5,587 nt of DNA from Cyclobacteriaceae bacterium (lineage in GTDB: Bacteria > Bacteroidota > Bacteroidia > Cytophagales > Cyclobacteriaceae): NCBI GenBank assembly GCA_947458795.1, contig CANHCD010000152.1, positions 1-5,587 on the forward strand, given 5' to 3'. A program made the position numbers and the translations under genes. Shown here piece by piece: positions 1-5,587 of the stretch. A model generated the notes under the pieces. That model did no database searches. It saw nothing but the letters and a program-made list of their open reading frames with translations, and was not told the origin of the DNA. Numbering within the stretch: the stretch's first letter is position 1; each line of letters starts with the position of its first letter.

Positions 1-1071
1 CGAATTTTTTAAATCTACCCGAAGAAAAGTGCTGTCAAGTTGGGGTAGCCCATCAAGTTGAAAAGATCCAAAAAGTGCAGTTTTTTTACCCATGCGTACT
101 AGAAATTCATCCGTTGATAGGTCTGAAATGGTGCCTTTGAGTTCACCACTCAAATTCACCGCATCTTCGATGGCAGGCAGGGAAGGTGCAAAGCGACGGA
201 TATCGGAGAGATCAAGCACCGTCTCATCAAAGGACAGGATCAGGTTTACGTCATTCACAAAATCTCCAAAGCCCTTTGGGCCCTTTGGCTCGAGGCGCAG
301 GTAGTTTTTGATTTGGCTTTTTTCCGTTCGGAGATTTAAATCTTTCAACTCCAAGGCCTCGGGGCTGTAGCTGATTTGGGTTTCGAATTGCTTGATTTGG
401 AGACCTGTGTAGCGCTCATTTACGGTTAAATCACCGATTTCAATCGCGATTTTGGATCCATCCAAGCGGAAATCCGCAGCATTGGCCGATAGCTCGGTCC
501 ATTCCATTCGGTTGTAGTTCCAGCCTTCGGTAATGGCAGGGGCTTGCAGGTCGCTGTAGGCAAATGTCGATTGCCGAAGTTCAAGGTCATTGATAAAAAA
601 CCGTGAAGTAGGGGCTTCAGTGCTTGTGCTTCCGAAAGCCTCTCCAAGTGCGGTAATCCATCGGTTGATGTTTAAGGTAGAATCTCCAGGGTGGTTGATC
701 AGGTGGATGCGTGCTTTTTCGATCCGGATGAGGTCTAGCTGGGGATCTCCAGGTGGGAGCAGGGAAATAATGGAGAAGTCCGCATAGAGCTCCTCGGCGC
801 CAATCATCAGGCTGTCCTGCTGATCAAATACCTGCACATTTTCCAAGGTCAGCGCATCCCACCAGCTCAATTGGATGGTTCCTATTTCCGTGCGGAACTT
901 TGTCTTTTCGCTGAGGGTTCGTGTGACCTTGTCGACAAGCCAATTTTGAACGAAGGAAGTTTGCAGGAAGAGGCCGAGCGCGATGAGCAGGAGTAGAATG
1001 GAAAAGACAGACCAACTCACTACTCGGAAAGCTTTGTGTAAAAAATCCGTAACTTTGGCCTTATTTTCCAA
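1..1071 (-). CDS. tamB: TamB/AsmA-like translocation and assembly module protein, N-terminal part (runs off left edge)
   Basis: The minus-strand frame is open from the stop near 1090 to the left edge without a stop, giving 357 codons of an incomplete protein. The N-terminus has a basic stretch (ENKAK...HKAFR), then one hydrophobic anchor at about residues 17-36 (VVSWSVFSILLLLIALGLFL), then the family-typical lead into the periplasmic part: FVQNWLVDKVTRTLSEKTKF, then IGTIQLSWWDALTLENVQVF. The rest is beta-rich with alternating hydrophobic residues, as in AsmA/TamB proteins. Known for the family: an inner-membrane-anchored, periplasm-spanning protein that helps outer-membrane protein or lipid delivery. 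Members in Bacteroidota are usually well over 1000 residues, so most of the gene lies outside. There is no ATG start. TTG at 1071 keeps the basic residues before the anchor (MENKAK...) and is my choice; TTG at 1080 and GTG at 1020 are alternatives. It is divergent from tsaD. Family sure, exact start unsure. Confidence 0.82.
   Translation of the reverse strand, partial: MENKAKVTDFLHKAFRVVSWSVFSILLLLIALGLFLQTSFVQNWLVDKVTRTLSEKTKFRTEIGTIQLSWWDALTLENVQVFDQQDSLMIGAEELYADFSIISLLPPGDPQLDLIRIEKARIHLINHPGDSTLNINRWITALGEAFGSTSTEAPTSRFFINDLELRQSTFAYSDLQAPAITEGWNYNRMEWTELSANAADFRLDGSKIAIEIGDLTVNERYTGLQIKQFETQISYSPEALELKDLNLRTEKSQIKNYLRLEPKGPKGFGDFVNDVNLILSFDETVLDLSDIRRFAPSLPAIEDAVNLSGELKGTISDLSTDEFLVRMGKKTALFGSFQLDGLPQLDSTFLRVDLKNS
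271..288. repeat. Exact 9-bp tandem duplication inside the TamB-like gene
   Basis: GCCCTTTGG occurs twice back to back. Because the unit is three codons long it keeps the frame and produces Pro-Lys-Gly twice in the protein (PKGPKG). It may be a replication-slippage duplication. Confidence 0.6.
1050..1057 (+). promoter_or_regulatory. Candidate Bacteroidota -7 promoter element for the tsaD operon
   Basis: TAACTTTG matches the Bacteroidota -7 consensus TAnnTTTG exactly and ends 13 bases before the tsaD ATG, which would give a very short leader. The partner -33 element is not well placed: a TTTG at 1033-1036 is only 13 bases upstream of this element, where about 19 is usual. The site lies inside the probable 5' coding part of the divergent TamB gene. 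The element is seen directly; its use as a promoter is an inference. Confidence 0.4.
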
Positions 1072-2084
1072 TGGGTACAACCGATATTTCTATACTTGCT
1101 ATTGAGTCCTCCTGTGATGAGACCTCTGCTTCCATTATAGTTAATGGCAAAGTACTCAATAATATTGTGGCTACACAATCAGTTCATGAAAAATATGGGG
1201 GTGTAGTTCCCGAATTGGCTTCTCGGGCACATCAGGAAAATCTAATCCCAGTGGTTCATGAGGCACTTTCTACCGCAGGAATTTCCAAAAAAGAGCTCGC
1301 TGCCATTGCAGTGACCCGTGGCCCAGGCTTGATGGGCTCCCTACTGGTTGGGGTAAGCTTTGCCAAAGCCTTTGCCAAGGCCCTTGACATTCCCCTGATC
1401 GATGTCAATCACATGCAGGCGCACGTATTGGCCCATTTTATTGCGGAGCCAAGGCCGAACTTCCCTTTTATTTGTTTGACCGTCAGTGGAGGCCATACCC
1501 AATTGGTGTTGGTGAAAGATCACTTGACTATGGAGCTAATCGGGGAAACGCAGGATGATGCGGTGGGGGAGGCTTTTGACAAGACGGCCAAGCTTCTCGG
1601 ACTGCCTTATCCAGGCGGCCCAGTGCTGGATCGGTATGCCAAAGAGGGCAATCCCAAGGCCTTTACTTTTCCGGTAACGCGGATGCCAGGTTTGAATTAT
1701 TCCTTCTCCGGAATTAAAACTGCAGTCTTATATTTTCTTCGGGATCGATTGGAAGAAAATCCCAATTTCATCACTGAAAATTTACCCGACTTGTGCGCCA
1801 GCATTCAGTACACCTTGGTGGAGATGCTGCTGATCAAGCTCAAGGAAGCCATGAAGGAGTATGGCATCACTGAAGTAGCGATAGCTGGAGGGGTATCTGC
1901 CAATTCAGGCTTGAGAGCTGCACTTTCGGTACTTTCCCAGCGCAAAGGGTGGACCCTTTATGTGCCTGAATTTGAATATTGCACCGACAATGCCGCCATG
2001 ATTGCGATGGCTGCGCATTTCAAGTACCTTCGTGGGGACTTTGTCGGCTACGACATCGCTCCACTTGCCAAAATGAAATTCTAA
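1071..2084 (+). CDS. tsaD: tRNA N6-adenosine threonylcarbamoyltransferase TsaD
   Basis: TsaD (Kae1/Gcp/YgjD family) transfers the threonylcarbamoyl group from threonylcarbamoyl-AMP to A37 of tRNAs that read ANN codons, making t6A in the cytoplasm together with TsaB and TsaE. The protein is 337 residues, the normal family length. Visible signatures are ESSCDETSAS (12-21) at the N-terminus, the metal-binding pair H114 and H118 in NHMQAH, the nucleotide-binding SGGHTQL (139-145), GGPVLDR (182-188), the AGGVSAN loop (272-278), and the third metal ligand D306 in CTDNAAM. It therefore looks intact and active. The ATG at 1071 directly precedes a good N-terminus (ISILAIESSCDET); there is no Shine-Dalgarno, which is common in this phylum. 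It is the first gene of a tightly packed plus-strand cluster and is divergent from the TamB-like gene. tsaB and tsaE are not in the window. Confidence 0.98.
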   Translation: MGTTDISILAIESSCDETSASIIVNGKVLNNIVATQSVHEKYGGVVPELASRAHQENLIPVVHEALSTAGISKKELAAIAVTRGPGLMGSLLVGVSFAKAFAKALDIPLIDVNHMQAHVLAHFIAEPRPNFPFICLTVSGGHTQLVLVKDHLTMELIGETQDDAVGEAFDKTAKLLGLPYPGGPVLDRYAKEGNPKAFTFPVTRMPGLNYSFSGIKTAVLYFLRDRLEENPNFITENLPDLCASIQYTLVEMLLIKLKEAMKEYGITEVAIAGGVSANSGLRAALSVLSQRKGWTLYVPEFEYCTDNAAMIAMAAHFKYLRGDFVGYDIAPLAKMKF

Positions 2085-2085
2085 T

Positions 2086-2553
2086 ATGTCCAAGTCCAAT
2101 CGGTTTGAAAAGGTCGTCAACATCCGGAACAAGAAGGCAAACTTCGAGTTTGAATTCATGGATACCTATGTGGCGGGCTTGGTCCTGAAGGGAACCGAAA
2201 TCAAATCCATTCGGGAGGCCAAGGTATCCTTGACGGAGGCGTTTTGCGTATTTTTTGAGGACGAACTTTTCATTCGGCAGATGCACATTGCTCCCTACAG
2301 CATGGCGAGCAGCTACAACCACGTGGCGATTCGCGACCGTAAGTTATTGCTTCAGAAAAAAGAGTTGATCAAACTCCAAACTAAGTCGCAAGAAAAGGGG
2401 TTAGCAATCATACCTGTTCGTATATTTATCAACGATCGTGGTCAGGCCAAACTAGAGATTGCCTTGGCGCGAGGGAAGAAAAATCACGACAAACGGCAGG
2501 ACCTGAAGGAAAAAGATGCGAAAAGGGAGCTCCAAAGAATGGCCTTTGATTGA
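2086..2553 (+). CDS. smpB: SsrA-binding protein SmpB
   Basis: SmpB binds tmRNA (ssrA) and brings it to ribosomes stalled on broken mRNAs for trans-translation. The protein has 155 residues, typical for the family. The order of signatures is standard: an N-terminal strand with NKKANFEFEFMDTYVAGLVL (15-34), GTEIKSIREAKVSL (36-49), HIAPYS (67-72), the RNA-binding GKKNHDKR (130-137), and a basic C-terminal tail (DLKEKDAKRELQRMAF) that in known structures forms a helix in the empty mRNA channel. The gene starts one base after the tsaD stop (TAA T ATG), so it is probably translated by coupling and has no Shine-Dalgarno of its own. The last 38 bases, which encode this tail, also carry the start of the next gene. 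The ssrA gene is not in this window. Confidence 0.98.
   Translation: MSKSNRFEKVVNIRNKKANFEFEFMDTYVAGLVLKGTEIKSIREAKVSLTEAFCVFFEDELFIRQMHIAPYSMASSYNHVAIRDRKLLLQKKELIKLQTKSQEKGLAIIPVRIFINDRGQAKLEIALARGKKNHDKRQDLKEKDAKRELQRMAFD
2505..2510 (+). promoter_or_regulatory. Ribosome binding site deciding the start of the SH3/NlpC-like gene
   Basis: GAAGGA lies inside the smpB C-terminal coding region, five bases before the ATG at 2516. It is the clearest Shine-Dalgarno-like sequence in the cluster and supports the ATG that overlaps smpB by 38 bases, rather than the in-frame TTG at 2546 that sits next to the smpB stop codon. Confidence 0.5.
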
Positions 2554-3313
2554 TGCCTATGGCATTGTGAGGCAGACCGTACTGCCTGTTTACCTTCGTC
2601 CTAAAACAGATTCCGCACTCGTCACCCAATTCCTTTTTGGCGAGTGTTACTTACTTACTGGACTCACCTCCGACCGGGAATGGTTTAAGGTGTACCACGA
2701 GGATAGCGCCACTGGGGGGTGGGTATGGGCGAAGTCCATCAAGGAAATCACTGCCGAAGCCTACGATACTTTTCTCAACCAAGATTTTCAGGTGGTCACC
2801 AGCCCCATTGCTGCGATCGACTACCAGGACACGCACCTGTACTTGCTGCCGGGCAGCAGACTCCATTTTTCAGAAAAAGAATTATTCAACTGGCAGGATC
2901 ATTTGGGATTTACGGGTACCTACAGACCCTTTGCACTCAAGGCCAATCGGGAGGAACTGTTGGAGCTTGCCTTACGATTTTTGAATGCTCCATTTCAGGC
3001 AGGAGGGAGAAGTATTTTTGGGATGGATGCCAGCCATGTTTTCCCCTTGATTTTTGCGATGGGGGGCTATGCTTGGCCTACTGGGAAACTTCCTGGCAAA
3101 GTAATTACCCCTGAGGAAGTGGAGCCCGGAGACCTAATGGTGGCCTGGGACGCTGTGGAGGAGCAATCCTACTATGCTATGTACTTGGGTGCCGAACAAG
3201 TCTTTTGGATGGATCACCGCATGCAGAAGACTGATTTGGAAGATTGGGAGGCCTTTTTGATGGATAGCACGCCCACTGAAGTGGAGGTAAAGATGTACAG
3301 AATTGTCAACTAG
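2516..3313 (+). CDS. SH3b and NlpC/P60-fold protein, probably catalytically inactive
   Basis: The protein has 265 residues. Residues about 14-78 look like a bacterial SH3 domain (YGIVRQTVLPVYLRPKTDSA at 15-34, then EWFKVY and GGWVWAKS at 67-74). Residues about 90-140 resemble a second SH3-like domain. Residues about 144-265 follow the NlpC/P60 (C40 peptidase) pattern: an entry helix, APFQAGGRSIFGMDASH (158-174), a PGDL turn (204-207), YYAMYLG (219-225) and a final strand. Active members cleave cell-wall peptides with Cys-His-His. Here the expected Cys in the DCSG motif is A172, the His of HVGIYLG is Y219, and the second His, about 12 residues on, is W231. The usual PRDA segment is also missing (WPTGK). 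No signal peptide is visible, so it is probably cytoplasmic. It sits between smpB and the HNH gene with overlap or near-contact on both sides. The fold call is fairly firm; the loss of activity is inferred from a by-eye alignment. Its present role is unknown. Confidence 0.8.
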   Translation: MRKGSSKEWPLIDAYGIVRQTVLPVYLRPKTDSALVTQFLFGECYLLTGLTSDREWFKVYHEDSATGGWVWAKSIKEITAEAYDTFLNQDFQVVTSPIAAIDYQDTHLYLLPGSRLHFSEKELFNWQDHLGFTGTYRPFALKANREELLELALRFLNAPFQAGGRSIFGMDASHVFPLIFAMGGYAWPTGKLPGKVITPEEVEPGDLMVAWDAVEEQSYYAMYLGAEQVFWMDHRMQKTDLEDWEAFLMDSTPTEVEVKMYRIVN

Positions 3314-3316
3314 GGG

Positions 3317-3838
3317 ATGGAAAAGCGGGTGTTGGTGTTGAATTTAGATCATTATCCTATTGCAGTGGTGCCTGCCCAAAAAGCCATGGTCTTGCTGCTG
3401 ATGGAAAAAGCCCAGCTGCTCAGCAGTTATGAGCTACTCGAAATCCGCACTGTTTCCCGCAGCTATGCCTATCCTTCGGTGATCCGACTCGCACATTACA
3501 AACACATTCCTTACAAAGGAGTGCTGCTGAATCGGGCCAACTTGTTTCGCAGGGACCGAGGCCAATGCCAGTATTGCGGCAGTGTAAAGCAGCTGACCAT
3601 CGACCACGTCATCCCGAGATCCAAGGGAGGCAAAACCTCCTGGACCAATCTCGTGACTGCTTGCAACCGCTGCAATGTGCTCAAGGGGGACAAGACGCTG
3701 GAGCAGGTGGGTATGCATTTGCGAATGGAACCTTTTGTGCCCTCCTTGTCCTATTTTTTGGCATCCTATGCGGAGCGTCAAGCTCCCGAATGGCTGCCCT
3801 ATTTGGAGACTGCGGTAGCCCAGCTGCAAAAGAAATAG
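3317..3838 (+). CDS. HNH endonuclease family protein
   Basis: A 173-residue protein with a clear C-terminal HNH (beta-beta-alpha metal) domain. The zinc knuckles are C84/C87 (CQYCG) and C116/C119 (CNRCN). Between them lie the catalytic-type D96-H97 in IDHVIPRSKGGKTSW and N111 in TNLVTACNRCN, followed by K123. The N-terminal 75 residues (VLVLNLDHYPIAVVPAQKAM, 6-23 region onward) match the small chromosomal HNH proteins with an RRDxGxCQYCG lead-in (here 79-88), which are widespread in Bacteroidota and Cyanobacteria. The natural substrate of this group is not known to me. The start is ATG at 3317, three bases after the previous stop (TAG GGG ATG), with the GGGG abutting the start, so coupling is likely. 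It is the last gene of the cluster. There is no partner methylase, phage or self-splicing element nearby, so a restriction or homing role is not supported. Confidence 0.93.
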   Translation: MEKRVLVLNLDHYPIAVVPAQKAMVLLLMEKAQLLSSYELLEIRTVSRSYAYPSVIRLAHYKHIPYKGVLLNRANLFRRDRGQCQYCGSVKQLTIDHVIPRSKGGKTSWTNLVTACNRCNVLKGDKTLEQVGMHLRMEPFVPSLSYFLASYAERQAPEWLPYLETAVAQLQKK

Positions 3839-3853
3839 AGGGAGATTCTTTTT

Positions 3854-5176
3854 CTACTTCTCAAATTCCACGATGTATTCTGAAAAATACCGTCCCAGGT
3901 CGGAGTACTTGAAGAAGAGGCGTGCTCGCTTGCCCAGTTTGAGGCTGGTATTTTTTGCCGCAATATCTTCGGGCGTGTTGAGTGGCTGCAAAGAGGGGTA
4001 CCAGAGCACATGCCCCGGTTTCTGAACCAGGATTTGGGGAGTAGACCAGGCTTGGGAATTGTTGCCTTCGCCGAGATCCCGATTGGGGTTGAAGGAGATG
4101 TACAGTTTGTCGCCAATCCATCGCGGCCCTTCCACATGGCCCATGAGCATCACCCAGCATTCCAGGTAGGTGTTCCAACTCACGGAAGGACCCCAGTGGA
4201 AGCCTCCTGCTCCGGAAGAGGCTGGTCCTCCGCCTTTTTCTTTGGGGATTTGTAGGGTGGAGATGGGCTTGCCAAACTCATTCCAAGGTGCATTGAATCC
4301 TTTGCCATCCCATCGTTTGGCCTTCCCTTGCGGTTGATCCAAATCCGAAATCTTGACGCGGGCTACGCTGATGCATTGCCCAGACTGCTCGATTGCGGGG
4401 TCATAGGTGGCCGAATCATAGGTGCCAGGGTAACCGTATTCCCCATAGAATAAGTACACGTAGTCGCCTACCGCTACCGCACTCGGGTCGCCCACGCCGC
4501 CGGCAAAGGTTTTGGAACTGTTGTGCGGATTGAGAATCATGCGGGATTGCTGATCTTCTAGGAGTAGTCCTTTGTTGTCCCAGTTCCAACCCCCATCGGT
4601 AGACTTCATCACCCCAATTCGCGGTACGGCTGCAGGCGTGATTCGGTCGGTGAGCCCCAGGGGCCAATTTTTGTCCAAGTATCCTTCTCCCGTTTTTGGA
4701 TTGTAGGGGAGGGTTTCTGGGTAATTTTCGTTGTGGTAGATGGCGTAGAGTGTTTTGCCAGAGGGGGCCCGTTCGTCTTGGTAGACTGTCTCAAACCATA
4801 CTGCTCCGTGGAGGCCGGGCTGACCGATGGGTGCGTTTTTGGGAAGGGTGGGAGCGATGTAGTCCGTGGCAGGAGTACTGAAGACCACATCGGCGTTGGG
4901 GCCAGAGGCAAATTTGAGGTCTCTGGCATAGCCCCAGACAGGATCTTCTCCGTATTTGCCCGGGAATATGCGCAGCGTGTCCCCGATCCAGGCCTCGGCC
5001 ATGTTGCAATCCACAAAATTATTGAAGGGAAAGGTATCGGTTGGGACAAGGGTAAATCGGGGAAGTGCTGTACTGTCTTCCATGTTGACTTCTTCAGTGC
5101 TGCCGGATTTGCAGGCAAAAAAAGATGCGAGTAGCAGAAAAAAGAGGGGGGTATTAGCAAATTGATAGTTAGCCAT
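3854..5176 (-). CDS. Secreted lipoprotein with beta-propeller (sialidase/glycosidase-like) fold
   Basis: A 440-residue protein from ATG 5176; ATG 5209 would add 11 residues that do not look like a signal. The hydrophobic core LFFLLLASFFAC (11-22) ends in a lipidation-type Cys22, followed by KSGSTEE, whose acidic pair resembles Bacteroidota surface-export signals. The lipobox (FFAC) is non-canonical and the n-region has no Lys or Arg. The mature part carries one clear Asp-box, STDGGWNW (192-199; pattern SxDxGxxW), then GGVGDPSAV (226-234), VYLFYGEYG, FHWGPSVSWN (326-335), and YISFNPNRDLG with WSTPQIL near the end. This repeating 'visit, observe, compare' blade pattern is typical of five- or six-bladed propellers such as sialidases, GH43/GH117-like or DUF4185 proteins. 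I infer an outer-membrane lipoprotein that may bind or cleave glycans; the exact family is unresolved. No susC/susD genes lie beside it. It converges with the HNH gene, 15 bases away, with no hairpin terminator visible. Confidence 0.72.
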   Translation of the reverse strand: MANYQFANTPLFFLLLASFFACKSGSTEEVNMEDSTALPRFTLVPTDTFPFNNFVDCNMAEAWIGDTLRIFPGKYGEDPVWGYARDLKFASGPNADVVFSTPATDYIAPTLPKNAPIGQPGLHGAVWFETVYQDERAPSGKTLYAIYHNENYPETLPYNPKTGEGYLDKNWPLGLTDRITPAAVPRIGVMKSTDGGWNWDNKGLLLEDQQSRMILNPHNSSKTFAGGVGDPSAVAVGDYVYLFYGEYGYPGTYDSATYDPAIEQSGQCISVARVKISDLDQPQGKAKRWDGKGFNAPWNEFGKPISTLQIPKEKGGGPASSGAGGFHWGPSVSWNTYLECWVMLMGHVEGPRWIGDKLYISFNPNRDLGEGNNSQAWSTPQILVQKPGHVLWYPSLQPLNTPEDIAAKNTSLKLGKRARLFFKYSDLGRYFSEYIVEFEK

Positions 5177-5276
5177 ACAAGCCTGTGGATTTAAAGAAGA
5201 AATATACATTCAAAACACGTTTTTTGAAAGTAGGAATCTTGCTTTCTTCAGGTTTGTTGGCACAAAGAAGTTAGGC
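5177..5276. other. Intergenic region upstream of the lipoprotein gene
   Basis: About 100 AT-rich bases separate the stop of the right-hand minus-strand gene from the lipoprotein start. It must hold the lipoprotein leader if that gene is transcribed on its own. I see an imperfect inverted repeat at 5211-5226 (CAAAA and TTTTG arms around CACGTT) and a weak 5-base hairpin at 5253-5266 (TTTGT/ACAAA) without a following T-run on the minus strand. No complete -33/-7 pair was found. Confidence 0.4.
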
Positions 5277-5587
5277 TCAACTCGAGGGTAAAAATTTATG
5301 CTTCACCTTTGCTAGGAGTTGCTTCACGCTCATTTTGTCTGCGTCGATTACTTCTATTTTTAGTTTGCTGAAGTGTTTATTTTCCCGTAAATGGTGAAAA
5401 AAATGGGTTTTGGTCACTCCAGGACCCATAAGCAGGAGTTCCTCCTTATCCATCAGTTTTTTCTCCAGTTGGTGGAAGTAGGCATTGAGTTGGTTGCTGT
5501 GGATGTTGTTCTTTTTTTTCTCGTTGTTGCTTGAAGGGCCGGGGGATGGTCCCAAGAGTGTGGTATCACTTCCCTCTCCGGCAATTC
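5277..5587 (-). CDS. eRF1-domain-like (baeRF/host-attachment-type) small protein, C-terminal part
   Basis: The frame is open from the right edge to a TGA at 5277-5279, giving about 103 C-terminal residues; the true start is outside. A TTG at 5555 exists but gives no better start. The visible part begins with a low-complexity linker rich in Gly, Ser, Asn and Lys (PSPGPSSNNEKKKN), then a folded segment: an amphipathic helix (LNAYFHQLEKKLMDKEELLL), the turn GPGVTKTHF, a helix, a strand (KIEVIDAD) and the ending DKMSVKQLLAKVKHKF. This order, especially GPxxxK followed by DKMxxxQ and a closing VKxxF, matches small bacterial proteins related to eRF1 domain 3 (L7Ae-like fold), sometimes labelled 'host attachment' or translational machinery protein. 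Their function is not established. The assignment is from memory of the motif pattern, so moderate only. It is codirectional with the lipoprotein gene, 100 bases away. Confidence 0.5.
   Translation of the reverse strand, partial: IAGEGSDTTLLGPSPGPSSNNEKKKNNIHSNQLNAYFHQLEKKLMDKEELLLMGPGVTKTHFFHHLRENKHFSKLKIEVIDADKMSVKQLLAKVKHKFLPSS

Noticed and set aside
92..304. Short plus-strand frame opposite the TamB-like gene
   Set aside because: The minus strand is continuously open across 1-1071 with good protein character; this frame is Ser/Arg-rich shadow sequence.
2719..3114. Alternative plus-strand frame of 131 codons within the SH3/NlpC-like gene
   Set aside because: The main frame carries coherent SH3b and NlpC/P60 patterns; this one is Cys- and Gln-rich noise.
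3317..3838. HNH protein as part of a restriction, CRISPR or homing system
   Set aside because: No methyltransferase, Cas gene, repeat array, intron or phage gene is nearby, and the sequence matches the common chromosomal small HNH group.
3839..3853. Possible bidirectional terminator between the convergent HNH and lipoprotein genes
   Set aside because: Only 15 bases, with a T-run but no stem. No inverted repeat was found around it.
4733..5134. Open plus-strand frame of 133 codons opposite the lipoprotein gene
   Set aside because: Antisense shadow with no recognisable motif and no start signal; the minus-strand frame explains the region.
4609..5160. Long open minus-strand frame of 183 codons inside the lipoprotein gene
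   Set aside because: It is an out-of-frame reading of the lipoprotein gene, rich in Pro and Ser with no domain pattern, while the main frame has a signal peptide and propeller motifs.
5253..5266. Hairpin TTTGT-TGGC-ACAAA as terminator of the right-hand gene
   Set aside because: The stem is only five AT-rich pairs and no T-run follows on the minus strand.

Overview
The window looks like a housekeeping stretch from a Bacteroidota chromosome, most likely Cytophagales (an Algoriphagus/Cyclobacterium-like organism). I infer this from protein style: a TamB-type protein divergent from tsaD, TsaD followed directly by SmpB, weak or absent Shine-Dalgarno sequences, a TAnnTTTG-type -7 element, and a lipoprotein with a relaxed lipobox. 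No database search was possible, so the taxon is an inference. Base composition looks even and moderate throughout, and there are no mobile elements, tRNAs, rRNAs or CRISPR arrays.

Layout. (1) Positions 1-1071, minus strand: the N-terminal 357 codons of a large TamB/AsmA-like envelope protein that runs off the left edge. Its most likely start codon overlaps the start codon of the next gene by one base. (2) Positions 1071-3838, plus strand: four tightly packed genes that look like one operon. They are tsaD (tRNA t6A37 synthesis), smpB (trans-translation, 1 base after tsaD), an SH3b + NlpC/P60-fold protein (overlapping smpB by 38 bases) and an HNH-family nuclease (3 bases later). (3) Positions 3854-5176, minus strand: a secreted lipoprotein with a predicted beta-propeller, convergent with the HNH gene and only 15 bases from it. 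(4) Positions 5177-5276: a 100-base intergenic gap. (5) Positions 5277-5587, minus strand: the C-terminal part of a small protein resembling bacterial eRF1-domain-3-like (baeRF/'host attachment'-type) proteins, cut by the right edge.

How they fit together: tsaD and smpB both serve translation quality (decoding of ANN codons and rescue of stalled ribosomes). The two genes behind them are packed tightly enough to be translationally coupled, but their roles are unknown. The most unusual item is the third gene. Its NlpC/P60 domain is recognisable, but the catalytic Cys and both His positions appear replaced by Ala, Tyr and Trp, and it has no signal peptide, so it looks like a cytoplasmic pseudo-hydrolase kept inside a housekeeping operon. 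I see no clear sign of an entirely new defence or mobile system here.
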